Shown here piece by piece: positions 7,475-14,484 of a stretch of 64,000 bases of DNA. The stretch spans positions 40,554-104,553 of the forward strand of contig QZEE01000013.1 in NCBI GenBank assembly GCA_009917445.1. Direction: 5' to 3'. The notes under the pieces are model-generated. The model had not been told where the DNA came from. It worked only from the letters and a program-made list of their open reading frames with translations, and searched no databases. The stretch's first letter is position 1. Every line of letters starts with the position of its first letter. The DNA is from a bacterium D16-76. GTDB taxonomy: Bacteria > Bacillota > Clostridia > Oscillospirales > Acutalibacteraceae. A program made the translations under genes and the position numbers.

Positions 7475-7562
7475 CACAAGTCGGGAAAATTTATTGAACT
7501 TTTTTGTAATTTAGTCTTGACATTTGGCGAATTCACAGAAAATGGTGGGATTTGGCTTTTTT
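7475..7562. other. Candidate right end of the prophage
   Basis: An AT-rich stretch (TTTATTGAAC, TTTAGTCTTGACATTTGG) lies between the last phage terminator and the first host repeat. It is where a terminal inverted repeat for the IS30-type transposase should be. The partner repeat is outside the window, so the boundary stays approximate. The rest of the gap to the apbE gene at 7800 holds only the host repeat and the apbE promoter. Confidence 0.35.
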
Positions 7563-7684
7563 TGGCCTCCGGCGGTTTAGGGACGTTGGTCTCGCCTGCC
7601 GGCTCGGTCGGCTCGGGACGGTTGCCACCGGCAACCCTCGCCCCTAAAAACCCTACCACCTTTGAAAAGGTGGACGAAACTTTT
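7563..7684. repeat. Host gene-end repeat with nested module (copy 1)
   Basis: Starting at GGCCTCCGGCGGTTTAGGG and ending with AAAGGTGGACGAAAC, this is the inverted counterpart of 52501-52570. Compared with that copy it carries an extra ~55-bp piece with the GCCTGCCGGCTCGGTCGG module (within 7588-7611) and a GTTGCC/GGCAAC hairpin. It abuts the prophage end. Confidence 0.75.
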
Positions 7685-7742
7685 GTGTGTGGCAGTTGTT
7701 TGTTGAAGTTTGCGTGCGGATGTTCCTCTTGGGAACAAAATA

Positions 7743-7771
7743 TTGCGCCGTGCTGTAAACCATGCTATACT
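7743..7771 (+). promoter_or_regulatory. Promoter of apbE
   Basis: TTGCGC (7743-7748), 17-bp spacer, TATACT (7766-7771). The same two hexamers with the same spacing are found upstream of the ABC-F gene at 47669-47697. Confidence 0.75.
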
Positions 7772-7799
7772 TTAGGAAATTGTCCCCTGAGGTGGTACT

Positions 7800-8798
7800 A
7801 TGCCTAAAAAGAAACGTGTCCTTTTTATAGCTGCTGCGGCTGCTGCCCTTCTTTTGGCGGCTTTTGCTTTTTATTATGTTAGGGGCCGGGAGCCCCATTC
7901 TGTTACGGCTTTTGCTATGGGGTCTTATGTCCAGCAGACCTTGTATGGGTATGGCGCCCAGCAGGCAGGGCAGGATGCTTACCAGGCTATTGCCGGGTTG
8001 GAAAACCGTATTTCTTGGAGGCGGGGGCACAGCGCCGTTGGCCTTGTGAACCAGGGGGCGGGGGGCGGGCCTGTGGCCATAGACGCGGACACCCGGGTGA
8101 TTTTGGAAACGGCCCTTTCTGTTAGTGAAAAAAGCGGCGGGGCTTTTGATGTGACGGTGGCCCCTTTAAGCCGGCTGTGGGATTTTGACACCGACCCGCA
8201 TCTGCCGGATGGGGAAAGCATTGCCCGGGCTTTATCTTTTGTGGACTACCGGCGGCTGGGGCTGTCTGATGAGGGGGTGGTCCTGCCCCGGGGCATGGCG
8301 GTGGATTTGGGCGCTGCCGGCAAGGGGGCGGCTTGTGATGCGGCTGTGGAAATCTACAAGAGGGATGGCGTAAAGGGGGCGGTGGTAGCGGTAGGCGGCA
8401 GCGTGGGCTTATACGGCCAGAAGCCGGGGGGCGGGCCCTGGCAGGTAAGCGTGCGGGACCCTTGGGGGGAAGGGTCCATAGGGGTGCTGGCGCTGGAGGG
8501 GGGCTTTGTGTCTACATCGGGCAGCTATGAGAAGTTTTTTGAGGAAGGGGGCCGGGTGTACCACCATTTGCTGGACCCTAAGACTGGCTACCCGGCGGAA
8601 AGCGGCTTGGTTTCGGTGACGGTTTGCAGCGACAATGGGGCCCTTAGCGACTGTTTGGCTACAGCGTGCTTTGTGCTGGGGTATGAGGAAAGCTTGGCGC
8701 TGCTGGAAGGGTTTGGGGCCCAGGCGGTGTTTGTGGATGAGGGGGGGAAAATCACCTGCACAGAGGGGCTGCGGGGATGTTTTACGCCGGGGCCCTAA
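7800..8798 (+). CDS. apbE: FAD:protein FMN transferase (ApbE family)
   Basis: 332 residues. An N-terminal membrane anchor (residues 7-26) without a lipobox indicates an outer-face membrane protein. ApbE features in order: FAMGSYVQQTLYG, GGAFDVTVAPLSRLWDF, GMAVDLGAAGKGAACD, VAVGGSVGLYGQ, FVSTSGSYEKFF, HHLLDPKTGYPAESGL and LSDCLATACFVLGYEE (metal and flavin binding). The family attaches FMN to a Thr of subunits in Rnf/Nqr complexes or of FMN-binding extracellular redox proteins. No such partner is encoded nearby, so its target lies elsewhere. Confidence 0.94.
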   Translation: MPKKKRVLFIAAAAAALLLAAFAFYYVRGREPHSVTAFAMGSYVQQTLYGYGAQQAGQDAYQAIAGLENRISWRRGHSAVGLVNQGAGGGPVAIDADTRVILETALSVSEKSGGAFDVTVAPLSRLWDFDTDPHLPDGESIARALSFVDYRRLGLSDEGVVLPRGMAVDLGAAGKGAACDAAVEIYKRDGVKGAVVAVGGSVGLYGQKPGGGPWQVSVRDPWGEGSIGVLALEGGFVSTSGSYEKFFEEGGRVYHHLLDPKTGYPAESGLVSVTVCSDNGALSDCLATACFVLGYEESLALLEGFGAQAVFVDEGGKITCTEGLRGCFTPGP

Positions 8799-8805
8799 AA
8801 AACTT

Positions 8806-8834
8806 TTGCCTGGCCCGCCTGTGTGTGGTATAAT
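8806..8834 (+). promoter_or_regulatory. Promoter of asnA
   Basis: TTGCCT (8806-8811), 17-bp spacer, TATAAT (8829-8834), beginning 8 bp after the apbE stop codon. The leader holds one small hairpin (GCCTGCGGGC). Confidence 0.75.
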
Positions 8835-8906
8835 AGGGGGCAAAGAGCCTGCGGGCTCGGGCAAATCAAAAAAACCGTATGGTACGGGCGGAAAGAAGAG
8901 ATCAGC

Positions 8907-9908
8907 ATGACAGTAATCCCTGCACGGTACAAGGCCGCTTTGCGGCTGTATGAGACGCAAAAGGCCATTGGGCTTATCAAGAACGCGTTTTTGGTAAAGC
9001 TTTGCGCGGCGCTGCACTTGAAGCGGGTGACCGCGCCGCTGTTTGTGGACCCGGCCACGGGCCTGAACGACGATTTGAACGGCGTAGAGCGGCCGGTAAG
9101 CTTTGACATACCCGCGGTGGGCAAGGATGCCCAGGTGGTGCACTCGTTGGCAAAGTGGAAGCGGCTGGCGCTGCATGACTACGAGTTTTTTGTGGGCAAC
9201 GGGCTGGTTACGGACATGAACGCCATACGGCGGGATGAAGAGCTGGATAACCTGCACTCGGTATATGTGGACCAGTGGGACTGGGAAAAGGTCATAGACC
9301 GGGGGATGCGCAGCGAAGCTTTCCTGCGGGAGACCGTGGAACGGATTGTAAGCGCTATATGCGGCACGTTGGATGAATTGAAATGGCAGTTTCCGGATTT
9401 GGATACGCAGCTGTGCCGGGAGGTATATTTTGTCACGTCCCAGGAGCTGGAGGACCGGTGGCCGGAGCTTACGCCTAAGGAGCGGGAAGAGGTCATTGCC
9501 CGGGAATACCGGACGGTGTTTATTGAACAGATTGGCGGGAAGATGAAAAGTGGGCAGCGCCATGACGGCCGGGCGCCGGACTATGACGACTGGCAGCTTA
9601 ACGGGGACTTGATTTTCTGGCATGAGACCTTGCAGCGGGCGTTGGAGATCAGCAGTATGGGCATACGGGTGGACAGCGAAAGCCTGGCCCGGCAGCTGGC
9701 GGAGGCGGGCTGTGAAGAGCGGCGGGAGCTGCCTTTCCATAAGATGCTGCTGCAGGGGGATTTGCCGCTTAGCATTGGCGGGGGCATAGGACAAAGCCGG
9801 CTGTGTATGCTGCTGCTGGGCAAGGCGCATATTGGCGAGGTGCAGGCGTCGCTGTGGGATGAGGAAACGCGGCGTGTCTGTAAAGAGGCGCATGTGACGT
9901 TGCTGTAA
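8907..9908 (+). CDS. asnA: Aspartate--ammonia ligase (asparagine synthetase A)
   Basis: 333 residues from the ATG at 8907 (MTVIPARYKAALRLYETQKA); the longer frame to 8823 would start upstream of the -10 box. AsnA is a class-II aminoacyl-tRNA-synthetase-like enzyme that makes Asn from Asp, ammonia and ATP in the cytosol. Typical blocks are RPVSFDIPAVGKDAQVVHSL, KWKRLALHDYEFFVGNGLVT, HSVYVDQWDWEKVI, RAPDYDDW, LNGDLIFWHE, ELPFHKMLLQGDLPLSIGGG and IGQSRLCMLLLGKAHIGEVQ. Full length for the family (~330). It has its own promoter. Confidence 0.96.
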   Translation: MTVIPARYKAALRLYETQKAIGLIKNAFLVKLCAALHLKRVTAPLFVDPATGLNDDLNGVERPVSFDIPAVGKDAQVVHSLAKWKRLALHDYEFFVGNGLVTDMNAIRRDEELDNLHSVYVDQWDWEKVIDRGMRSEAFLRETVERIVSAICGTLDELKWQFPDLDTQLCREVYFVTSQELEDRWPELTPKEREEVIAREYRTVFIEQIGGKMKSGQRHDGRAPDYDDWQLNGDLIFWHETLQRALEISSMGIRVDSESLARQLAEAGCEERRELPFHKMLLQGDLPLSIGGGIGQSRLCMLLLGKAHIGEVQASLWDEETRRVCKEAHVTLL

Positions 9909-9940
9909 AAGCGGCGCTGGATAGGGCAGTAAAACGCGGC

Positions 9941-9981
9941 CAAGGGGCGTAGATGTTCGCAAGGCGAACGTCTGGCCACTT
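9941..9981. repeat. Dispersed 42-bp palindromic repeat (copy A)
   Basis: CAAGGGGCGTAGATGTTCGC, then AAG, then GCGAACGTCTGGCCACTT. It is imperfect here (the outer arm reads GGCCACTT, not GGCCCCTT). See copies at 14413-14453 and 40709-40750. The rest of the 9909-10369 gap holds GTCGG-type repeat modules and a hairpin, with no gene seen. Confidence 0.8.
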
Positions 9982-10167
9982 CTAGGGGCCTCGGGGGAAA
10001 AGCCCCTGAGTGGGGGTTGGTGGTGAGCGTATGCCGTGTGGCAAAATGTTTACAGGCTGCGGACCGACCGGGTCGGCAGACGACACAGCCCCAAGGTCTT
10101 GCCGCGGGCGCGGGGAGGGTAGCCATGTGGGCAAACGCATGGCTTCGCAAGGTGTTGCCGTTCTGAC

Positions 10168-10190
10168 CCGACCGAACCGGCAGGTGAGGC
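10168..10190 (-). repeat. TGCCGGCTCGGTCGG module (copy 2)
   Basis: The complement reads GCCTCACCTGCCGGTTCGG followed by TCGG, close to the copies at 7588-7611 and 11546-11569. A more diverged copy (GACCGACCGGGTCGGCAGAC) lies just upstream, around 10063-10082. Confidence 0.6.
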
Positions 10191-10246
10191 ACTTGGCGCC
10201 GGGGGCTCTACAAGCGTTAGCGGGGTCTTAGGGGTGTAACCCCTGG

Positions 10247-10319
10247 AGTCTGTTTTAAAACCGGGGGAATGCCAGGATTTTAGACGTAAAGGCGGCGTTT
10301 CGGAGTTTTAGAACAGACT
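10247..10319. repeat. Inverted repeat upstream of MocA-type gene
   Basis: AGTCTGTTTTAAAAC (10247-10261) pairs with GTTTTAGAACAGACT (10305-10319), 15-bp arms with one mismatch, around a 43-nt loop. It lies ~50 bp before the oxidoreductase ribosome-binding site. It could be an RNA leader structure or a miniature element. Confidence 0.55.
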
Positions 10320-10369
10320 TTAGGGTCTTCCCAGCCCCCAAAACCAATAAAATGCAGGAGGTAAGCACC

Positions 10370-11524
10370 ATGAAAAAGGTCAAGCTGGGTATCATTGGCG
10401 TGGGGAACATCGGTACTACCCACGTGAAAAACATCTTGCAGGGGCGGTGCCCGGAAATCGAGGTGGCGGCGGTGGCCGACCGCAGGCAGGCCCGCCGGGA
10501 CTGGGCCAGGGGAGCGCTGCTAGAGGGCACGGCGGTCCTGGAAGAAGGGGAACAACTGCTGGAAAGCGGCCTGTGTGAAGCCGTGCTGCTTGCGGTGCCC
10601 CATTACCAGCACCCGGTGCTGGCCCAGCAAGCTTTTGCAAAAGGGCTGCATGTTATGTGCGAAAAGCCCGCGGGCGTCTACACAAAAGCCGTGGAGGAAA
10701 TGAATAAAGCCGCCGAGAAAAGCGGCCTTACCTTTGGCATGATGTTCAACCAGCGCACCAACTGCCTATACCGCAAAATGCGGGAAATGGTGCAGGGCGG
10801 CGCCTTGGGTGAAATGAAGCGTGTTAACTGGATCATCACCGACTGGTACCGCACCCAGATCTATTATGATTCCGGCGACTGGCGGGCCACCTGGGCCGGG
10901 GAAGGCGGGGGCGTCCTGCTGAACCAGTGCCCCCACCAGCTGGATTTGCTGCAATGGATTTGCGGCCTGCCTGCTAAGGTGCAGGCCTTTTGCCACGAGG
11001 GCAAGTGGCACGATATTGAGGTAGAGGACGACGTGACAGCCTACTTGGAATTTGCCAACGGCGCTACCGGCGTCTTTGTCACCACTACCGGCGACGCCCC
11101 GGGCACCAACCGTTTTGAGGTCACCGGCACAAAGGGCAAGCTGGTCTGCGAAAACGACACCCTCACGTTCTGGCAGCTGGAACAGGACGAACGGGAATTC
11201 TGCCGCACCGCCCAGGACGGCTTCCAGAAGCCCCCCTGCAAGGTCTCTACGGTAGAGACGGATGGGGAGAACCCCCAGCATTCCGGCGTGCTTAACGCTT
11301 TTGCCGCCAACATCCTCCGGGGCGGGGCACTTGTGGCCGACGGCAAGGAGGGTATACGCGGCCTTACCCTCTCTAACGCCATGCACCTCTCTTCTTGGCT
11401 GGCTAAGCCGGTTTCTATCCCCTTTGACCAGGAGCTTTTCTTGGCCGAGCTGGACAAGCGGCGGCAGGGGTCGCGGCTTAAGGTTTCTCGGGATATTACG
11501 TTCTCTACGGAGGGCAGCTATTAG
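10370..11524 (+). CDS. Gfo/Idh/MocA-family NAD(P)-dependent oxidoreductase
   Basis: 384 residues from the ATG at 10370, 7 nt after AGGAGGT (10356-10362). Residues 1-130 form a Rossmann fold with the dinucleotide motif LGIIGVGNIGTTHVKN, followed by the family EKP motif in HVMCEKPAGVYTK. The C-terminal domain contains GGGVLLNQCPHQLDLLQWIC, whose Asp and His are the usual catalytic pair. The family oxidises or reduces sugars, inositols and derivatives; the substrate cannot be told from the sequence. It stands alone between repeat-rich spacers. Confidence 0.93.
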   Translation: MKKVKLGIIGVGNIGTTHVKNILQGRCPEIEVAAVADRRQARRDWARGALLEGTAVLEEGEQLLESGLCEAVLLAVPHYQHPVLAQQAFAKGLHVMCEKPAGVYTKAVEEMNKAAEKSGLTFGMMFNQRTNCLYRKMREMVQGGALGEMKRVNWIITDWYRTQIYYDSGDWRATWAGEGGGVLLNQCPHQLDLLQWICGLPAKVQAFCHEGKWHDIEVEDDVTAYLEFANGATGVFVTTTGDAPGTNRFEVTGTKGKLVCENDTLTFWQLEQDEREFCRTAQDGFQKPPCKVSTVETDGENPQHSGVLNAFAANILRGGALVADGKEGIRGLTLSNAMHLSSWLAKPVSIPFDQELFLAELDKRRQGSRLKVSRDITFSTEGSY

Positions 11525-11545
11525 GGGCGGCGACCTTGGGGCTTC

Positions 11546-11569
11546 GGTCTCGCCTGCCGGCTCGGTCGG
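11546..11569 (+). repeat. TGCCGGCTCGGTCGG module (copy 3)
   Basis: Identical over 24 bp to 7588-7611. It is followed by a TCTGCCACTGGCAGA hairpin, as copy 1 is followed by GTTGCCACCGGCAAC: same architecture, different stem sequence with compensating changes. Confidence 0.75.
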
Positions 11570-11600
11570 TTCGCAGAGTGTCTGCCACTGGCAGACGCTC

Positions 11601-11645
11601 ACCCCAAGCCCCGCCAGGGGGTGTGACACCCCCTGGACCCCCAAC
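11601..11645. repeat. Gene-end repeat, CCAGGGG...CCCCTGG family
   Basis: CCCCAAGCCCCGCCAGGGGG, then TGTGACA, then CCCCCTGGACCCCC. Relatives lie at 14451-14484, 45818-45875 and 57875-57933. The remainder of 11525-11910 contains repeat DNA and one terminator, no gene. Confidence 0.7.
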
Positions 11646-11810
11646 GCTTGGCCCTCGGTTAGCTCGCCCGCCCGGGCTGCTTACGCAGCCTGCGCAGGAC
11701 CGGGACACCCCCCTCTGTGAGCAAGCTCACGCCGGGGGATGCTCCGGTCCTGCTTGTTTTCCTGCGGAAAACCGGGCGGGCTTGTTCTGACTTTTAAAAA
11801 ACATACACTA

Positions 11811-11850
11811 CGATAAAAAAGCGCGGTTTGAGAGGGACTCTCAAACCGCG
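11811..11850 (-). terminator. Terminator of dnaC
   Basis: CGCGGTTTGAGAG (11822-11834) pairs exactly with CTCTCAAACCGCG (11838-11850). On the minus strand it runs into CTTTTTTATCG, so it ends the dnaD-dnaC unit. Confidence 0.88.
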
Positions 11851-11910
11851 TGTTTGCCAGATTTTTTACGTTTTCGCTTGGGGGGTGCGCTTTTTTGTCT
11901 TTTCCCGTGT

Positions 11911-12894
11911 TTATTGGGGCCTTGGGCGCCGCCTTTTTTCGATTCTTACATCGTGGCCGATGAATTCCAGCATGCCGTAAAAACCAGCCAGGCGGGAGGC
12001 GAATCGGTCTGAGTAGCGGTTTTCCAGCTCTTGCATATTTAAATTGGTGCTGATTAGGGTGGGCTTGGCGGCTAACAGGCGGGAGTTGACAACGTGGTAT
12101 AGGGCGGCGTTTACGTATTGTGAGGGGAATTCGGTGCCCAGGTCGTCTAGAATCAGCAAGTCGCAGGACATCAGCTGGGAATTGGCGTCGGTGGGGGTAT
12201 CGGGGTCGGGGCGGTCAAAGCGTTCCCGCTCTAGGGCTACGGCAAAGGTTTGGGCCGAGCCGTACAGTACCCCATAGCCTTTTTCCAGGACTTTCCCCGC
12301 TATAGCCAGGGAAAGGTGGGTTTTGCCTAGGCCGGTGGCCCCTTTAAAAAGCAGGCTGGGAGAATCGCTGCGGAAGTTGGCGGCGTAGCGCTGGCAGGCT
12401 TCCAGCACGTTTTGCATTTGGTGCAGGGCGCGGGGGTCGTCCCGGTAATAGTCTAGGGAGAAGCTTTCAAAAGTGCTTTTTTCCAGGGGGGCGTTCATGC
12501 TCAGGCTTTCATAGGCCATGGCCCGCTGCAACTGCTTTAGGCATGCACACATGCGGCCGTCTACTACGCCGGTATCTTGGCAGAGGGGGCAGGCGTAGCG
12601 GGGCTGCAAGTCCCCGGGGGTGTAGCCGTGCCGGGCCAGCAGGCTTTCATATTCGGCTTGCAGGGCCAGGCCGCGGTCTCGCAATTTTTCTATTTCGGCC
12701 CGCACATTGCCGCCGTGCAGGACCGCTTTAGCGGCGCGGGCGGCATTGGCGCCCATTTCCTCTTTGACTTTTCGGGCCTCTGGGCATTTTTGATAAAAGG
12801 CCTCTGTTTGGCTGGCCGCGAGCTCTTCGGCTTTCCGCCGCGAAAGCTCTAACTGGCCCCGGGCCTCTTCATAGATTTTTTTCCCGTACCCCAT
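11911..12894 (-). CDS. dnaC: Primosomal helicase loader, DnaC/DnaI type AAA+ ATPase
   Basis: 327 residues with GGGAGGATC before the ATG. The coiled N-terminal part (1-95) is followed by a Cys cluster (CPLCQDTGVVDGRMCACL, residues 102-119) that can bind zinc, as in DnaI. The AAA+ domain has Walker A GATGLGKT (185-192), Walker B LLILDDLG (246-253), a sensor-like STNLNMQEL, and an arginine-rich end. The family loads the replicative helicase and is close to IstB, but the N-terminal zinc module argues for a chromosomal loader. The DnaD-like gene upstream supports this. Confidence 0.93.
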   Translation of the reverse strand: MGYGKKIYEEARGQLELSRRKAEELAASQTEAFYQKCPEARKVKEEMGANAARAAKAVLHGGNVRAEIEKLRDRGLALQAEYESLLARHGYTPGDLQPRYACPLCQDTGVVDGRMCACLKQLQRAMAYESLSMNAPLEKSTFESFSLDYYRDDPRALHQMQNVLEACQRYAANFRSDSPSLLFKGATGLGKTHLSLAIAGKVLEKGYGVLYGSAQTFAVALERERFDRPDPDTPTDANSQLMSCDLLILDDLGTEFPSQYVNAALYHVVNSRLLAAKPTLISTNLNMQELENRYSDRFASRLAGFYGMLEFIGHDVRIEKRRRPRPQ

Positions 12895-12929
12895 AGTGAT
12901 CCTCCCTGTTGATGCCGTTGTGGTTTGTT

Positions 12930-13006
12930 TTTTCTCTATTATTTCTGAAAAAATAATAGAGAAAAATAGCCGTGTATTCCCCCGCCCGCAGGGCGGAGGA
13001 ATACAC
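12930..13006. promoter_or_regulatory. Two tandem hairpins in the dnaD-dnaC spacer
   Basis: TTTTCTCTATTATTT (12930-12944) pairs exactly with AAATAATAGAGAAAA (12951-12965). GTGTATTCCCCCGCCC (12972-12987) pairs with GGGCGGAGGAATACAC (12991-13006) with one mismatch. On the minus strand the GC-rich hairpin is followed by GGCTATTTTTC. They may tune or process the transcript between the two primosome genes. Confidence 0.65.
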
Positions 13007-13079
13007 CCAATTTCCTACTATTGTGTGCAGAAGTAATAATAAATTGGTAGTGGATGAGCTGCTTTATATTTTTATGAGT

Positions 13080-14198
13080 TTAGAGGTTGTCCGGCAGGTC
13101 GAAAAAGCTCATGCGTTCCAGCTCATCGATGTCGTAGCTTTTTTCGCTGGGGGGCTTGGTGTGGCCTTTGGTATTGGGCTGGGCGGGGGCTCTTTTCTTT
13201 TCTTCGTAGGCGGCCAGCTCGTCCAGGTTGCGGATGTTGGCGGTGCGCCAGGTTTCCAGTACCCGGTCTATGTAGGCGGCGCTGAATTTGCCGGTGTTGT
13301 CTGCGCAGCGTTCATAGGCGGCGGTGAGCATTTCTTGGGTAAAGCCCCATTCTTGTACCCAGCGCAGGGCAGAGGCTTCTTCTTTCTTAGTGGGGGAGCG
13401 CGTGGGCAGGCCGGCGGCGGCGCAGACTTTGTTCCAGGCCAGGCGGCGCTGGCTGAGCTCTTGGAGTTTGGCGTCGGCGGCTTCTAGGGAGAAGACGTTG
13501 CTTTCGGCCCAGTCTCGGGCTACGGAATCGATATAAGCGGTGCCGGTTTTGCCTACTTCCTGGACGTAATGGAGAAGCATGACGGTAACTTCGGGCGGCA
13601 GGCCGTAATCGTCGGTGATGGTGAGCAGGAGGGTTGTCATGGCGGGGGAAAGGGTGCGGCCCAGGATGTTTTCGGCTTCCTGCATGAGAAAGCGTATGCC
13701 TTCGGATTCCTCCATGCGGGCGGCAAGCTGGACGGTGTCTGGGCGCACCATGCGTTTTTTGGGGGGAAGGGCTGGGGGTGCGGGTTCCTCTGGGGGAGGA
13801 GTTGGGAGGGGGGCTGCGGTGGCGGGGGGGATGTAGGGCGTGGGGATGGGGGCTGGCTCTGGTTCTGGCTGGGGGGCGGGGCAGAGCTGGCCGGCGGACT
13901 CGGCTAAGAGGCCGCGGCTTGTCCAATATTCCAGGGCTTCTTGGGCGTTTTCTTCCGGCATGGAAAGGGACTGGGCCATGGTTTGGGAGGTAAAAGCCTC
14001 GCCGGCGTGGCGCAGGGCCCAAAGGAGCACTTGGAGCTGTTCTTTGCCGGCCAGTTTCAGATGCCGGTCTACTAGGGCGCAGGGCACGGCGAAGACTTGG
14101 TTCCAGAGCCCTAAATCAAGATGGTATTCCGTGGGAAGCCCTCCTTTTGAAAAATTGCCAGGAGCGGATAAGATGATGTTAATGGTTTTGGCAAACAC
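13080..14198 (-). CDS. DnaD-domain replication initiation protein
   Basis: 372 residues if read from the GTG at 14198, but that start has no ribosome-binding site. AAAGGAGGG sits 7 nt before an in-frame ACG at 14132-14130, giving a product that begins with the conserved TEYHLDLGLW block. Order: N-terminal winged-helix region (VFAVPCALVDRHLKLAGKEQ), Pro-rich linker (about 130-165), then two DnaD/DnaB_2 domains (residues ~185-255 and 280-345, the second ending AAYIDRVLETWRTANI with the YxxxI-type motif). These proteins remodel origin DNA and recruit the helicase loader encoded just downstream. Confidence 0.88.
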   Translation of the reverse strand: MFAKTINIILSAPGNFSKGGLPTEYHLDLGLWNQVFAVPCALVDRHLKLAGKEQLQVLLWALRHAGEAFTSQTMAQSLSMPEENAQEALEYWTSRGLLAESAGQLCPAPQPEPEPAPIPTPYIPPATAAPLPTPPPEEPAPPALPPKKRMVRPDTVQLAARMEESEGIRFLMQEAENILGRTLSPAMTTLLLTITDDYGLPPEVTVMLLHYVQEVGKTGTAYIDSVARDWAESNVFSLEAADAKLQELSQRRLAWNKVCAAAGLPTRSPTKKEEASALRWVQEWGFTQEMLTAAYERCADNTGKFSAAYIDRVLETWRTANIRNLDELAAYEEKKRAPAQPNTKGHTKPPSEKSYDIDELERMSFFDLPDNL

Positions 14199-14293
14199 GC
14201 GAGACAGGCTTTGCCGGGATCGCGCTTTTTTAAAATAGAGAATGTATTTATTTAGTATAGATAGAGCCTACCCGGTTTTCCGAAGGAAAACAA

Positions 14294-14353
14294 GCAGATT
14301 TAGAGTGGCTGCCAGAGGAAGCTTGCTTCCGGAGGCGGGTACTCTAAATCTGC
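14294..14353. repeat. Inverted repeat upstream of the DnaD-like gene
   Basis: GCAGATTTAGAGT (14294-14306) and its exact complement ACTCTAAATCTGC (14341-14353) flank an inner hairpin GGAAGC-TT-GCTTCC. It may be a terminator or small palindromic element. The rest of the 14199-14482 gap holds the palindromic repeat copy B and a gene-end repeat. Confidence 0.6.
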
Positions 14354-14412
14354 GCAGGCCGCGTGAGCGGCCCGGGGAGGCGGCGTGGGATAGACTGCCA
14401 AGGATTCGCGGT

Positions 14413-14453
14413 CCAGGGGCGTAAACGTTCGCAGGACGAACGCTTGGCCCCTG
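14413..14453. repeat. Dispersed 42-bp palindromic repeat (copy B)
   Basis: CCAGGGGCGTAAACGTTCGC, then AGG, then ACGAACGCTTGGCCCCTGG. The outer arms CCAGGGGC and GCCCCTGG differ from copies A and C but still pair, so the structure has been kept by paired changes. Confidence 0.85.
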
Positions 14454-14484
14454 GCGGGGTTTGGGGTGGAGCCCCAAGGTCTTT
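14451..14484. repeat. Gene-end repeat after the MATE gene
   Basis: CTGGCGGGGTTTGGGGTGGA, then GCCCCAAGGTCTT. It forms a GGGGT...GCCCC hairpin directly after the MATE stop codon (read on the minus strand) and overlaps the last bases of palindrome copy B. Confidence 0.6.

Larger units (their letters stand above)
1..7530. mobile_element. Right part of a prophage ending in an IS30-type transposase
   Basis: Tightly packed phage-like genes (tail end, lysis cassette, holin, repressors) run from the window start to a DDE transposase at 6318-7355. No integrase is seen. A perfect terminator hairpin follows the transposase at 7436-7474, and a repeat family that recurs in host intergenic DNA begins at about 7563, so the element ends between roughly 7475 and 7560. 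The left end is outside the window. The exact end is inferred; the inverted repeat could not be matched to its partner. Confidence 0.75.

Noticed and set aside
8409..9962. 517-codon minus-strand frame opposite apbE and asnA
   Set aside because: It crosses two clearly recognised + strand enzymes and an intergenic promoter; the composition (Pro/His/Arg/Gln) is typical of shadow frames.
9909..10369. Possible CRISPR-like or tRNA sequence in repeat-rich spacers
   Set aside because: Repeats are few, unevenly spaced and palindromic, with no regular spacers; no tRNA TPC arm or cloverleaf was found here or elsewhere in the window.
11911..12894. IstB helper ATPase of an IS21 element
   Set aside because: The zinc-type Cys cluster before the AAA+ domain, the DnaD-like neighbour and the absence of IstA point to a DnaI/DnaC loader.
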